From NCBI RefSeq assembly GCF_016808095.1, contig NC_068979.1, positions 28,849,960 to 28,913,959 on the forward strand: a stretch of DNA of 64,000 nt, given 5' to 3'. Positions 37,701 to 48,694 of this stretch are shown here, piece after piece. The notes under the pieces were generated by a model that saw only the letters and a list, made by a program, of their open reading frames with translations, searched no databases and had not been told where the DNA came from. Positions within the stretch are counted from its first letter, which is position 1. Each line of letters opens with the position of its first letter. Position numbers and translations under genes: made by a program. The DNA is from Vigna angularis (taxonomy: Eukaryota > Streptophyta > Magnoliopsida > Fabales > Fabaceae).

Positions 37701-40700
37701 GGATCAGTGTCGGTAGGTGCCTCTTATACTTCTGGAGAGGAAAATGCTAATTGGACTGAAGATAATAAAGATTTGAAAGCCACTAATTCTGGCACACAAA
37801 ACATGGAATTACCGATTTCAATACCTGCAAGAGGGCCTTCTATTGCTGGAGAAACTGTAAGCATTGGTGGATCTGACATGTCTGGAGGAGCTCAGTTAGT
37901 GGGGCCAGTCAAGGATTTTGTAGCTCCTTTGCAGTCTGAGTTGTCTGGCTCAGAGAGAAAGGATAGAGAGTTAAAGCAAAGGATGCTTCAACGGAACAAG
38001 CAAGTCTTAAGAGATAGGTTTGATGACTGGGAAGAAGCCTATCAACGTGAACATGAACAGCGGAGAATAGATGAAATGTTCATGAATGAAGCACTTTTGG
38101 AAGCTAAGAAGGCTGGTGATACATGGGAGGTCCCTGTTGGTGCTGTTCTAGTGCAGCATGGGAAAATTATTGCTCGAGGGTGCAACTTGTAAGTGTTGTG
38201 ATATCAAAATTACTTCATCTTTTCTGTAATTGCCTTAGTTTTTATTCTATATCTAAATATCTGTTTCAGAGTGGAAGAATTACGGGACTCCACTGCTCAT
38301 GCAGAAATGATTTGTATACGAGAAGCTTCAAACCTTCTTCGGACATGGAGACTATCTGTAAGTTTTCCTTGTAGTATATTTAGAGTTATTGTGATATTAC
38401 ACCCAAAGTTTCGTAATCATTTTTGTTTCGGTATAAATTTTAATCTCATGATTATTTTGTCATGTGAAAATATTCCACCACTTTTATGTTACAGATATCT
38501 ATTGCAGGCAGCAGAAGATCTCTGATATTTACTTTCACTGAACAAGCAAGTTGCCAGTGCACAGATATTTATAAATTTGAATTAAGTTTATAAGGGAAAA
38601 AAAAATTAAACCTTACATGTTTTATTATTAATGATAATTATTTTATCATATAAAAATAAGAATAAATGGAAGAGATGAGATTTTTAAAATTGATGAAGAC
38701 ATGGGAGATCTATCAAGAAAATTTAACATAGTTCAAAAGCATGGTTTATTTGCACACATGCAATGGTGATTTTTTTTTATTAAAAAGGAAGAAATTCATT
38801 AATAAAAATGAGGAGTACAAAGATGGAAGGTTAAGATATCCTCCATATGAAAACTACAACAGCACAAAAATTAAAAAGAACCAACAAAACAGAGCTAAAG
38901 AAAATCAGTGCACAGTGGTGTGCCAATCTGTATGGAAATCTGAAATACCAACCCCCCTTAAAAGTGCCAGTGAGCCAAACACCAAAGAAAAGTCCAATTT
39001 TGGTTGCTTCATATCTATTGCTATTTAATTTAATCAATATTAATAAATAATGTCACCAAAAGTAATGCTCCTGTACCGATAGAGGGAGAGATTGTGACTG
39101 TAATTCCATGTTTAATCACCAAAGCAATATTTAGTACAGGGAATTGAAGTGAAAAAAAGTGATTTATTTATTCTTTTAGACTTACCTGTGGTCCTAATAG
39201 ATGAATCATTTCCCTCCTTTCAATTCTTCCCGATCAGACATTGCTTGAAAGTAATTTAGTCTTCCTTGAGCAATGCTTGATGTCTATTAGTTCTGGTATT
39301 TATACAACCTGATAAATTGGTTTAAGTAAAAAAATTTCTCATTTTCAGGGCACCACACTTTATGTAACGCTTGAACCATGTCCTATGTGTGCTGGTGCTA
39401 TCCTTCAGGCAAGAATAGACACTCTTGTGTGGGGTGCTCCCAATAAGCTTCTTGGAGCTGATGGTAGCTGGATTAGGTATGAAGCCAAACTGCTTTTTTT
39501 TATTGCTTATGTTACATAGAAGGCTTTATGATGTAATAATGTTTCATTAATTTTACCTAAATTTGGCTGAATTGGTCTTACCCACATTTATTTTACCATT
39601 AGTTTACCTTTAGTTTGTTAACTTAAGTTAAACTGGCCGAGACAAAAAAAAAACAAAAGAAAAGAAAACTTACTGGAAAATGAGGAGGACCACAGCACTC
39701 TCAATCATAATGCATATCATATATTTGGTTTTCAACAACTAGATATACTGTTAACTTTTAATTTTGTGTCAAATTCCTTTATTTATCTAGACATCATTAA
39801 TGAGTAAGAAAGATGAGTTTTACCAACAGAAAAAGTAAATGCAATGATAGCTATATTTTTAAAATCAGACAGTTCATTGAACCAGTCAAGGCACTGATTC
39901 TGATTCCATGGCTCAACTGTGATTTAATTGCTCTTCATAAAATTATCATAATCATTAAATATTTAAACAAAAATAATATAAAAATATAATATCATAATTT
40001 TGTGATGCTAAAAACTAAAATAAAACAAATTCTATGTTCTTAAAATTTCAAATCGATATAAAATAAAACATGCTATCATGAGTTAAAATGGTGTAGTATT
40101 TAGTGTTTAATATTTACCTGGTTCAAACCAGTTTTTGATTGATTTTCTGGTTCTTTTACTGATACTTCTTCACGTCATTTTTCTGGTTTATTTGAACTGT
40201 TTACATGACTGGTTCACTGATTTCTGTTCAAACCCGCAGCATGGTTTTTAAAACATAGACAAATAGTGTGTAAAGGTTTTTTTGAACTTTTATTTAATCC
40301 TAAATTACCATGTGTGGATTAGTTTATTGACTTTTATAGTAATTATGTTAAAATTTGTATCAAGTACAAATTTCATGATGATAGTGTATGTTTATTAAAC
40401 ACTTTTACTTGTGTTATAAAGAGGCCATTTCTGTATCAGTCCCGTTCTCAACATTTTATGTGAATTTTCTTCTAATTTACTTTTCCAGAAACTCAGCTGA
40501 GTTACATTTCTTCAATCTGAAATTGAGTTCTCTTTTGAAATTTTTCTTGAAAGCTCTGCACATGAAATGATCTTGAAAGCACAGTACGTCAAATATTACT
40601 TACAGCTCCTTGTTGAACCTTTTTTTTGCAGGCTTTTCCCGGACGGAGGAGAAAATGCATCAGAAGCAAGAGATGTGCCACCTGCCCCAATTCATCCATT

Positions 40701-40899
40701 CCATCCAAAGATGAAAATAAGAAGAGGGGTCTTAGCCACAGAGTGTGCAGATGCAATGCAGCAATTCTTTCAGCTAAGAAGGAAAACGAAGAAAGAGGAA
40801 ACCCCAAAGGACCCTTCTTGTCTCCCTGTTTCTCACCACCACCCTTCCAAAATACTCAACAAGATACATGACGTTTTCCACATAATGTTCTGTTTATAA
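34791..40899 (+). CDS. TADA: Chloroplast tRNA adenosine deaminase (tRNA-Arg A34 to I34)
   Basis: Four coding exons: 34791-38188, 38270-38357, 39349-39476 and 40632-40899. They join in frame on GT-AG sites to give about 1293 residues. ATG 34791 ([11 protein letters not shown]) is the first in-frame ATG after the stop at 34572. The deaminase domain is at the C-terminus: VPVGAVLV, zinc ligand His in TAHAEMI with the catalytic Glu (about residues 1143-1145), PCPMC with two Cys ligands (1173 and 1176), then [10 protein letters not shown] and [13 protein letters not shown]. The roughly 1100 residues before it are Ser-, Glu- and Lys-rich and look disordered, with a Cys-rich patch near residue 44. 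This layout is that of plant plastid TADA, which makes inosine at the wobble position of chloroplast tRNA-Arg(ACG). The first residues look like a plastid transit region. The two large introns hold nothing recognised. Confidence 0.95.
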
Positions 40900-41655
40900 A
40901 ACAACCTGACACATTTTTTCCATGTTTTAAACGAGCTGTAAAATTTTTTTGAACTTGAATGAATATGGTCATTTGTGAAAAGTACAATGTTCGATTTATC
41001 TGGAGTCTTCAATCAGTTAAGCTGTCAAGAACAATAATCTCAGACGTTGCCAAGCCACTGTTGTCATCTTTAATTTCAAGTAATGACTTCAAACGCTTAA
41101 GATGATGACTAGAATGTAATGAATGATATAGTAAAGTCTGTCTGTCACTGTCCCATTTCATTTATTTTGAAAGGGGGTGAATATTTGAGATCACTTGCAA
41201 GAAACATAGAGATAGAGTATGTACAACGATTAAACTGCTGATAAAACATCACCATCAATGTGAAATTCTAACCATCAAGTACTAACAGAAAGTGATTGAG
41301 ACCTCGTACTTAGATATAGGTATGTGTAGAAAAGAGTAGGTGAAATCGTGTTCTCATTAACATGAAACTTTTTATTCATTCCATCCCTCCTTGCTACCCA
41401 ACCTTTTGTCTAGTAAAAGGAGAAATAAGAAGAAAGTTAGGTTAGGTCATGACCATGATATTAACTTTGAATGGTGAGGGTGTGACAGAAGTCTAAACGA
41501 CTAGGACCTGGGATTTCAAGGGTCCCCCTTGATCCAAGGGAAGCTAACTTGTTAGATGATTAATGTGTAAATGATGTCACAATCACATGAAGGCTACATC
41601 CTTCCTTCCACAGATAGTTCACTCCATACGTTTCAACCTCGTGCTTTTCAATAGG
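40900..41655. other. TADA 3' end and AGP upstream region
   Basis: It contains the probable 3' UTR of TADA and then the upstream region of the next gene. An ATG at 41587 is in frame with the AGP but lies before the TATA box and is not favoured as the start. Confidence 0.5.
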
Positions 41656-41665
41656 TCATATATAA
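41656..41665 (+). promoter_or_regulatory. TATA box of the AGP gene
   Basis: The sequence TCATATATAAG lies about 50-60 bases before ATG 41716, with a CT- and CA-rich leader after it. Confidence 0.6.
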
Positions 41666-41715
41666 GACAAGCAAACTCTCTTCATTCCAACCACATCACA
41701 AACATTCAACATACA

Positions 41716-42645
41716 ATGGCTGTGGTGTTCTGGTCATTGGTTTTAGTGTGCCTCTGCTTCCAGCTACCTTCCAATGCCCAAGCACCTGCAACTGTGCCCC
41801 CAGTGCAGTTGCCACCTACAACCCCAGCTGCAACATCTCCCTCTTCTACCACACCACCGGTGGCAACACAGCCACCAACAGTGGTGGCATCCCCTCCCAC
41901 CACAACCACACCACCAACAACATCACCACCTCCTACAAGTGTAGCTCCTGTGACACCACCTTCTCCCAAGATTGCACCAGCTTCAAGCCCCAAAGCCCCA
42001 CCACCCCAAACTCCACCACAACCACCAAAACCATCTCCTGTCCCACCTCCCACATCACCACCCCCACTACCGCCACCACCAGTTGCTACACCACCACCAT
42101 TGCCACCACCAAAGATAGCCCCAACACCAGCCATAACACCCCCAACTCCTGCACCAGTAAAGGCAACACCAGCACCAGCACCTGCACCAGCAAAGCCAGC
42201 TCCAACTCCATCTCCTGTTCCTCCACCACCAACACTGGCACCAACACCAGTAGTAGAGGTACCAGCACCGGCACCATCATCACATAAACATAGAAGGCAC
42301 AGGCACAGGCACCGGAGACATCAAGCACCTGCTCCAGCACCAACCATTATCCGCAAAAGCCCACCTGCACCACCTGATTCCACAGCAGAATCAGACACAA
42401 CACCAGCACCATCACCAAGTCTGAATTTGGTAATATCTTTGTCTAGTGAAATACCAAATTACAATCATATATGGATATTTGCCATATTTACCAATTTGTC
42501 TCATCAGGTATCACAGTTTTGATCATTTTTTTTTCTCCTTTCACAGAATGCTTCTCCACCAAATCACCAGCAAGGGAGAAATATATGGGCAACAGCTGGG
42601 CTTGCAGTTGCTGTTTTTCTGGCTGTGACCGGCTACAGCTGCTAG
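41716..42645 (+). CDS. Arabinogalactan protein, lysine-rich AGP17/18/19 type, GPI-anchored
   Basis: Exons 41716-42429 and 42547-42645 join at phase 0 (AATTTG/GTAATA, TTTCACAG/AAT) to give 270 residues. A signal peptide is visible at residues 1-22 (MAVVFWSLVLVCLCF, ending SNAQ). Next comes a long Pro/Ala/Thr/Ser region with AP, TP, SP and PPP runs, the classic sites for Pro hydroxylation and arabinogalactan addition. A short basic patch of His, Arg and Lys (about 190-203) then interrupts it, as in the lysine-rich AGP class, although here it is mostly Arg and His. Exon 2 ends in a hydrophobic tail (IWATAGLAVAVFLAVTGYSC) that fits a GPI-anchor signal. Expected location is the outer face of the plasma membrane and the wall. 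Its last exon is duplicated at 43588. Confidence 0.9.
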
Positions 42646-43005
42646 CAGTTTCATGGTGACCAAGGATTCACTTTAATGAGTTATTTGGTTTGCAAAATAT
42701 CAAAATTTTAATGTGCATAGATCTAAATAATGAGAATCTATACCTATGATTCTTATTTTATTTTTTTTGTGATCTTTGCTCAGAAGTATTAATGGATATG
42801 CATTTTTGAATTATTGAAATAATCAGGAAATGTCAAACAAAATGCCTCTAGTCTTGTTACATCAAACATGATCAGTTTCTGTATGTTTATTTTTATTTTG
42901 TCTCTAATGTAACTCCATGGTAAGTTCAAGATTTTTAACTAATATAGACATATCCTGCAGAACAGGAAGGTGAAATGTAAAAGATTACTTTTGCTATAAA
43001 GAATA
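42509..43005. repeat. Left copy of the duplicated AGP/HEP2 tail-to-tail junction
   Basis: This segment is matched by 43551-44015. The order in both is: end of AGP intron 1 (TATCACA, GTTTTGAT, T-run, CAG), AGP exon 2, AGP 3' flank (TGAGAATCTAT block), then HEP2-like exon 4 on the minus strand. Here AGP exon 2 is intact and HEP2-like exon 4 is broken. Confidence 0.85.
42862..42960 (-). pseudogene. Dead copy of HEP2-like last exon
   Basis: The minus strand reads GCAGGATATGTC, then ATTAGTTAAAAATCTTG, then CAGAAACTGATC, ending GTTTGA. It aligns in order with the intact exon 43873-43980 (GCAGGATGTCAAC, ATTAGTTGATAATCTTG, CAGAAACTGATC, GTTTGA). Both the TGTGCAGGATGT zinc-ligand codons and the frame are damaged, with in-frame stops and a length change. 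Confidence 0.8.
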
Positions 43006-43550
43006 AAAGAATAAAGCAAGACATCACAACCACGTTTTACTTAATACTGTTTGATATATTTTTGTTTTAATAATAATCGAAAAACTTGTTTATCATGTTA
43101 AAATATTTTAACATTAAATTAAAAAAATTATATATATATTTTCTTTAAATTTAAAAATTCAAATATATCAAAGTTTCAATATGAATGAATTTTAATTTCA
43201 CTAGTTAATTGACTAAAAGTATTTAACCCAACATTTCAATAAGCATTTCTAAAGAATTTTATTTTAAATAAAATAAATTTATAAGATCAAATTAGTTTAT
43301 TCATAAATTAAAATTAACTCGTTCATAAGCTAATTTGTCAAATTTTTTTTCACGTTAACGTAAAGAAATATATATTTTTAACTTATAATTTGGTTTTAAT
43401 TTGTGAACAAACTTATTTTACTTTAATCTATTTATTTCCGTTTTTTAAAAGTATTTATGTATAAATTTGTTAAAACAATATTTTAATTAAAAGAAACTAT
43501 TTTAGGTAAAAAATGAATTCTTATTAAACAAATTCTAAAATATGATCTCA
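43006..43550. other. AT-rich spacer between the two duplicated segments
   Basis: No gene recognised. Confidence 0.5.
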
Positions 43551-44015
43551 GTATCACACTGTTTTGATAATTTTTTTCACCTCTCAGAATGCGGCACCAT
43601 CAAACCCCAGAAAGGGAGAAATATATCAGATTAGATATTACTGTTTTGCTGGCTGTGACTGGCTACAGCTGCTAGCAATCTCATGGTAACCACGGATTCG
43701 TTTTAATGAGGTATCTTGTTTTGCAAACTATAGAATTATTTCAGGTGCATAGAACTGAATAATGAGAATCTATGATTATGATTTTTCTTTTTCTCAGAAA
43801 TAGTAATGGATCTAAATTTTTTAATTTTGAAAATAATAAGCCCAAATGTCTCTACTTTTACAAGTTATTACATCAAACTCGATCAGTTTCTGAGTCGATG
43901 TTTCTTTTCTCCCGAAAGTCATACTCTGTGATAAGCCCAAGATTATCAACTAATTTGTGATACCGTTGACATCCTGCACACTAGCAAGATGAAATTCAAA
44001 TTATTTACATAGAAT
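43551..44015. repeat. Right copy of the duplicated AGP/HEP2 tail-to-tail junction
   Basis: It matches 42509-43005 at an offset of about 1.01-1.04 kb. AGP exon 2 is broken here and HEP2-like exon 4 is intact, the reverse of the left copy. Confidence 0.85.
43588..43675 (+). pseudogene. Dead copy of AGP last exon
   Basis: After a CTCTCAG acceptor it reads AATGCGGCACCATC, and it ends GGCTGTGACTGGCTACAG then CTGCTAG. These match AGP exon 2 (42547-42645), but this copy is 88 bp against 99 bp, so the frame is lost and the hydrophobic GPI tail is not encoded. No upstream AGP exon 1 copy was found. Confidence 0.88.
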
Positions 44016-47000
44016 ACGTGTTCGCATAATATTAATTTTACAAAGTATCTATATGGAAAGTGAGAAAATAAGATACGGTTTGAAAAACAAAAAGGCATAC
44101 TCAGCAACACAAGATTATAAAAGGTAACCACATAACTGGCCGCAACACCATGGACACAAATTAACTTTTTTAACACTTGCATTCAAGATCAAATTCACTA
44201 GCCATTCCATAAGTTATTAAATTTTCAGAACAAGCATGAAATCCAGTTAAATTTTCAGCACCAAACACATTCTAGGAGAGGGTAAATGGCTGGGAATTTT
44301 ATTTTGTTGTGAGAGAAAATTTGGTATTCCATGCTAATAATTTACAGAATAAAGATATGTTGCGTATTAATATGCCAAATACACATAAACGTGGCGTTTC
44401 ATATGGCACGGAGCTAAAAGCAGAGTTGGAATTTGGCAATGCAGTTAATCTTCTTCCAGCTGAGAGAGTTGCTGGCCCGTATTGGACAGAAAGAACCTTC
44501 TATAAAGCGTACCATATGAGGGAAAGCTCTGTAGTGGAGTAAGAGAACTGAAAGTTTCAAGCCAAGAAATCCATTAGAGGAGTTAACATGGAGATTTGTC
44601 AATCAATTCTTTTTTTTAGAAATAACCAAAAAGAGGGCTTGCTTGTAATGGTGGGAAAGGCAGGTATGTCATAAAGAGGAAGCTTTCAAGCGGGGGAGCT
44701 GGGTTGTGAAACTCAATCTCCATAATCAAAGACAAGGAATCAACTTCAGTAGATGGTGAGCTATCTAATTCTTTCTTTCAACCTCTTAGTCTTGCCCAGA
44801 GAATGATGCTTTACCAGGAACCAGGTCTCCATCTATAAATAAGCTTTGAAATAATGGCAGTTAGTTGCTCTCAATGTCCATATCTCAAAACAGATTCCCA
44901 ATTCCATAAGAGTATCAGCAGGTAAGATTCCTACCTGGAGTCACTACAAAGAGAGTTGCTTACTCGGTCAGACTACTGATGCATGAAAGTTATCAAGATG
45001 CCTGACTTCAAGGGAGTTAAACCAACCATCATCTAAAGGAGTGAAGGAAAGAACTAACAGATAGGAAGAGATAGAGATAGATATCGACAATTCCATTGCC
45101 ATGCTTTCGAACAACATAAAAGATCAAGATCAAACTAATTAATAGTGTTAGATGTAACAGGCTTAAACCCATCTCTTTGTATTTTCATATTTATAAATAC
45201 ATAAACCCTATGTGCTTAATACACATTAGGGATTCAATCTATGCTTCTTTCTCTTATATTTTAACATGGTATCTAGAGCTAAGTTTAATCCTTGCCTCTA
45301 CCATGAACCCATTGTTCATAAGTGCAAAAGAAGTATGTATTGGATATTTTGGATTAAAGAATTCAAAGCCTATTGATAGATACAGGAATCCCAATGCCAA
45401 ACTCCTAACTAATCAGGGGAAGCCCCTTTTAGATCTTGAGAAGTGTAAAAGATTAGTTGAAAAATTAAACTATCTTACACTTACTCGTTGTGACATTTCT
45501 TTTGCAATCTATTGAATATAGTAAAAACTATGTATAGGATTAATCTCCTTTGTGTGTAATATACACATAGGGTTCTTCTATTAAATATGAACTAAGCCCA
45601 AAATACAAATAAGAAATAATAACTAACTAAAGATAAAAGATAAAAAAAAGATAAAGATAATATATCTAACACTCTCCCTCAAGCTTGTGCATACAAATCG
45701 TATGTATCAAGCTTATTACTAATATAATCAATAAAGCTTAGTAAAAATATCTACTTCTGCACTCGAGTGACACCAAATTGTTAATGATTTGTGAAAAAGA
45801 CATAGAAGACCAAATACCAATCCAAAAAACTCCTCCTAAGTAACAAATTTGAGAAGTTGCTCCATGTAAATCAACTTATAAATGCTTATACTACATTTTT
45901 GCAAAGAATATTCTTTCATCTGACCAACAAGAAGATCTCACAAGAAACATCAACATTTAAGATCTCTCATAGTGTGTCAAAGTTGTCAAAAATCAACAAC
46001 TCTAAAAAGACTGTATGAGACCTTTGCATAGATCATCCACCGTGAACTGTCTTGAGTTTTACTCAATTAGATAAAATTTATTTGACCTAGGTTTGATAAG
46101 TCATGTTTTATACCAAAGATATCTTGAAGAAGAAACTTGCATTAACTGTTGCATAAAGAGCATTTATTGCAACTCTTGAAGTACAAAGAACACTTCAAGA
46201 CTACACAACGACAAGAAAGGATTTGCAATGGTTATAATTCTCAAGACTTCTATAAATTCAAGAAGAAAGATTGATGCCACATAAGAATCTTTTAAGTGAA
46301 TACGCTTGCAACAATCTTGTGCTCTAGCCTATGAAATTCCTTTAGATAGAACACTAACCCTGTATTCATCCTTTTTTAGTTCGCATCATTCTGATCTTTT
46401 GATCACTTTCTTTGTAATCATGTTTTAGTCAATGGTGCCTCCCTGTCCACACAATACTCAGTTTAGCCAAGAGTGGTTGCATAGTGAAACTTGAACGAGT
46501 TGATAAACAATTGTAGTATTAACTATACAAACTAATATAAAAACCTAAAGAGTAAATATATCTCATCTTTTAACTATTTTAAATTACATATTATCACACT
46601 ATTGTCTAACGTGTCAAAGAAGGAGATTCTTTTTCACCATGTCAAAAGTTGTTCTTGCAAATTATTAGACCTAATTATTGCAAAAGTTGTCTTTGGATTT
46701 TGACCAAAGACATTCAGAATTACCTAAGCTAACTCAACCCTCCCTTTTTTTGTATTTGACCTAATTTTCACAGTTCCTTATATGTGGTTGTATGAACTTT
46801 GTCCAAAACATCATATATTGTATTTAACCCTTGGTCTTTTCCCAAAGTATTAGCTTCATTTCCACCTATAATTATATTTCCAAAACTGCAACTCTGCAAG
46901 AATACAGATATCCTCAATCTACCAATTTATTTATTTTTTGCCAAATTTGTTCTAAATGCAGAAACCGTCATCTCAGAATAAAACAATAGTAAATTCATCA

Positions 47001-48662
47001 ACCAAAAGCATTATGTTTCACTTTTTGAATCTTAAAACTATTTCTTATTTTGCAATAGGCACTGAAAACAGAATGAAACAACTCTTCTTCAAAAAGTTAT
47101 GTTTGGGATAATGCCTGGGGCAATACATATTGTATCGTATTGCCAGCCGACCGTATGATGCGACTGCCCGAAAGAGGACACCGGGAAGGAATGATTGGCC
47201 GAAGAGGCCAGAATCCACCACACGTCACGAAATCAGAGTGAGCGGTGCACCAACCAAACAGTCATGGAAGAATGGAAAACCCTCCAACAATGACCATCCC
47301 TAAAACATCACTTCAAATCAAGATTACTGATAAGCATTACTTAGTGAGTGATGGACCATGATTGGGCTGTGATTAGGGTTTTGCTAATTTCGAGCCCATC
47401 TTGAAACCTATAAATAGAGGTCATAGGTAAGAAGTTAGGTGATTGCATTTATTGCGAATTTAAGATTTTGCTGTGACTCCCGATCGGACTGATTATTGAC
47501 TTAAGCATCGAAATTCCTTTGCAGGTACACTTGGACAGTTTGGAATACAAGCAAGGAAGGATTTTGACCAAAGACATTCAGAATTACCTAAGCTAACTTG
47601 AAGTAAATTGTGAAAGTGTGTTTTGTGGAAATATTCGACCCTACACCCAAAACACATGATATCAAACTAAGGTTCCAGCAGATCTTGTACAAAATGTATT
47701 TTGCCCGCCCTTGTGGGGAGATCCCTGTCCTCAATCCCACACTTAATCATCTAGAGAACACCAATCATGAGTCATAAACATATAAAAAAGTTTAATCAAA
47801 TATTGGACAATGGGCAACCATGAAAACATTATTCAAAGAAAAAAGAGAATGCCAACACCTTTTAGACAAAACCGTTAAATATACAAATCATCATAAATGA
47901 TCACAAAGAGACAAGAAATAATAGATACCTGAACAAAAACAGCACCCCTTTCATAAGCTAGCCGGTTCACTAGCCTCTTTGTTCTTTCACCACACTCACA
48001 ACATGTAAACTGTACAAGCAAACTTCGTCTTGGAAGATTCAAGTCAATACTAGCACTCTGCAAATGCAAAGCGTAAGTATATATCAATATCAAATAACTA
48101 TAGACAAAACTATTATTTGTGACGAAGATCATGCAACATGATTTCTACCACCAAGTGAAAGATACAATCAAGACTGTACGTCCATAACAACTAATCAAAA
48201 AATGCGTTTGCCTCCAGAATATCATTATGGAGTAAACTAAAATCAACTCTTCTTATTTTAGATTTACAACTACATAATGAAGTGATAGCCAGTTAATAAC
48301 AAGAATGAATCATACCCTGATGGATGGGAAAAATGAATCGAGACAAATAAAAAAAAAAAAAACTGACAAGCCATAGTGGAGACAATATTTGAGCTTACAA
48401 AACAGAGTTAAAACAACATAACATTTTTGTAATAATTATTAAACAAAAATTTAACAAAATATAACCAAAAGTAGTCAAAATTCAATCAGTCAGAAAAAAA
48501 AAAAACTAAAAACCATACAATAACTCGTTTTTTCTTCCTATTTTATGAGTTTAATTTATATATACTTCAAGGTAACATTTTTACACAGACATTAAATAAG
48601 AGTCCATCCAATCGTTATACTATATTCAAGAATAGGATAACATAGTAAAATGTGGAAATGTT

Positions 48663-48694
<32 letters not shown>

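Noticed and set aside
41706..42343. Gly/Val-rich antisense frames and a Ser/Thr-rich + frame over the AGP gene
   Set aside because: Shadows of a Pro/Ala/Thr-rich coding sequence in other frames.
44309..44542. 77-codon frame in HEP2-like intron 3
   Set aside because: No family resemblance and no supporting splice or promoter signals.
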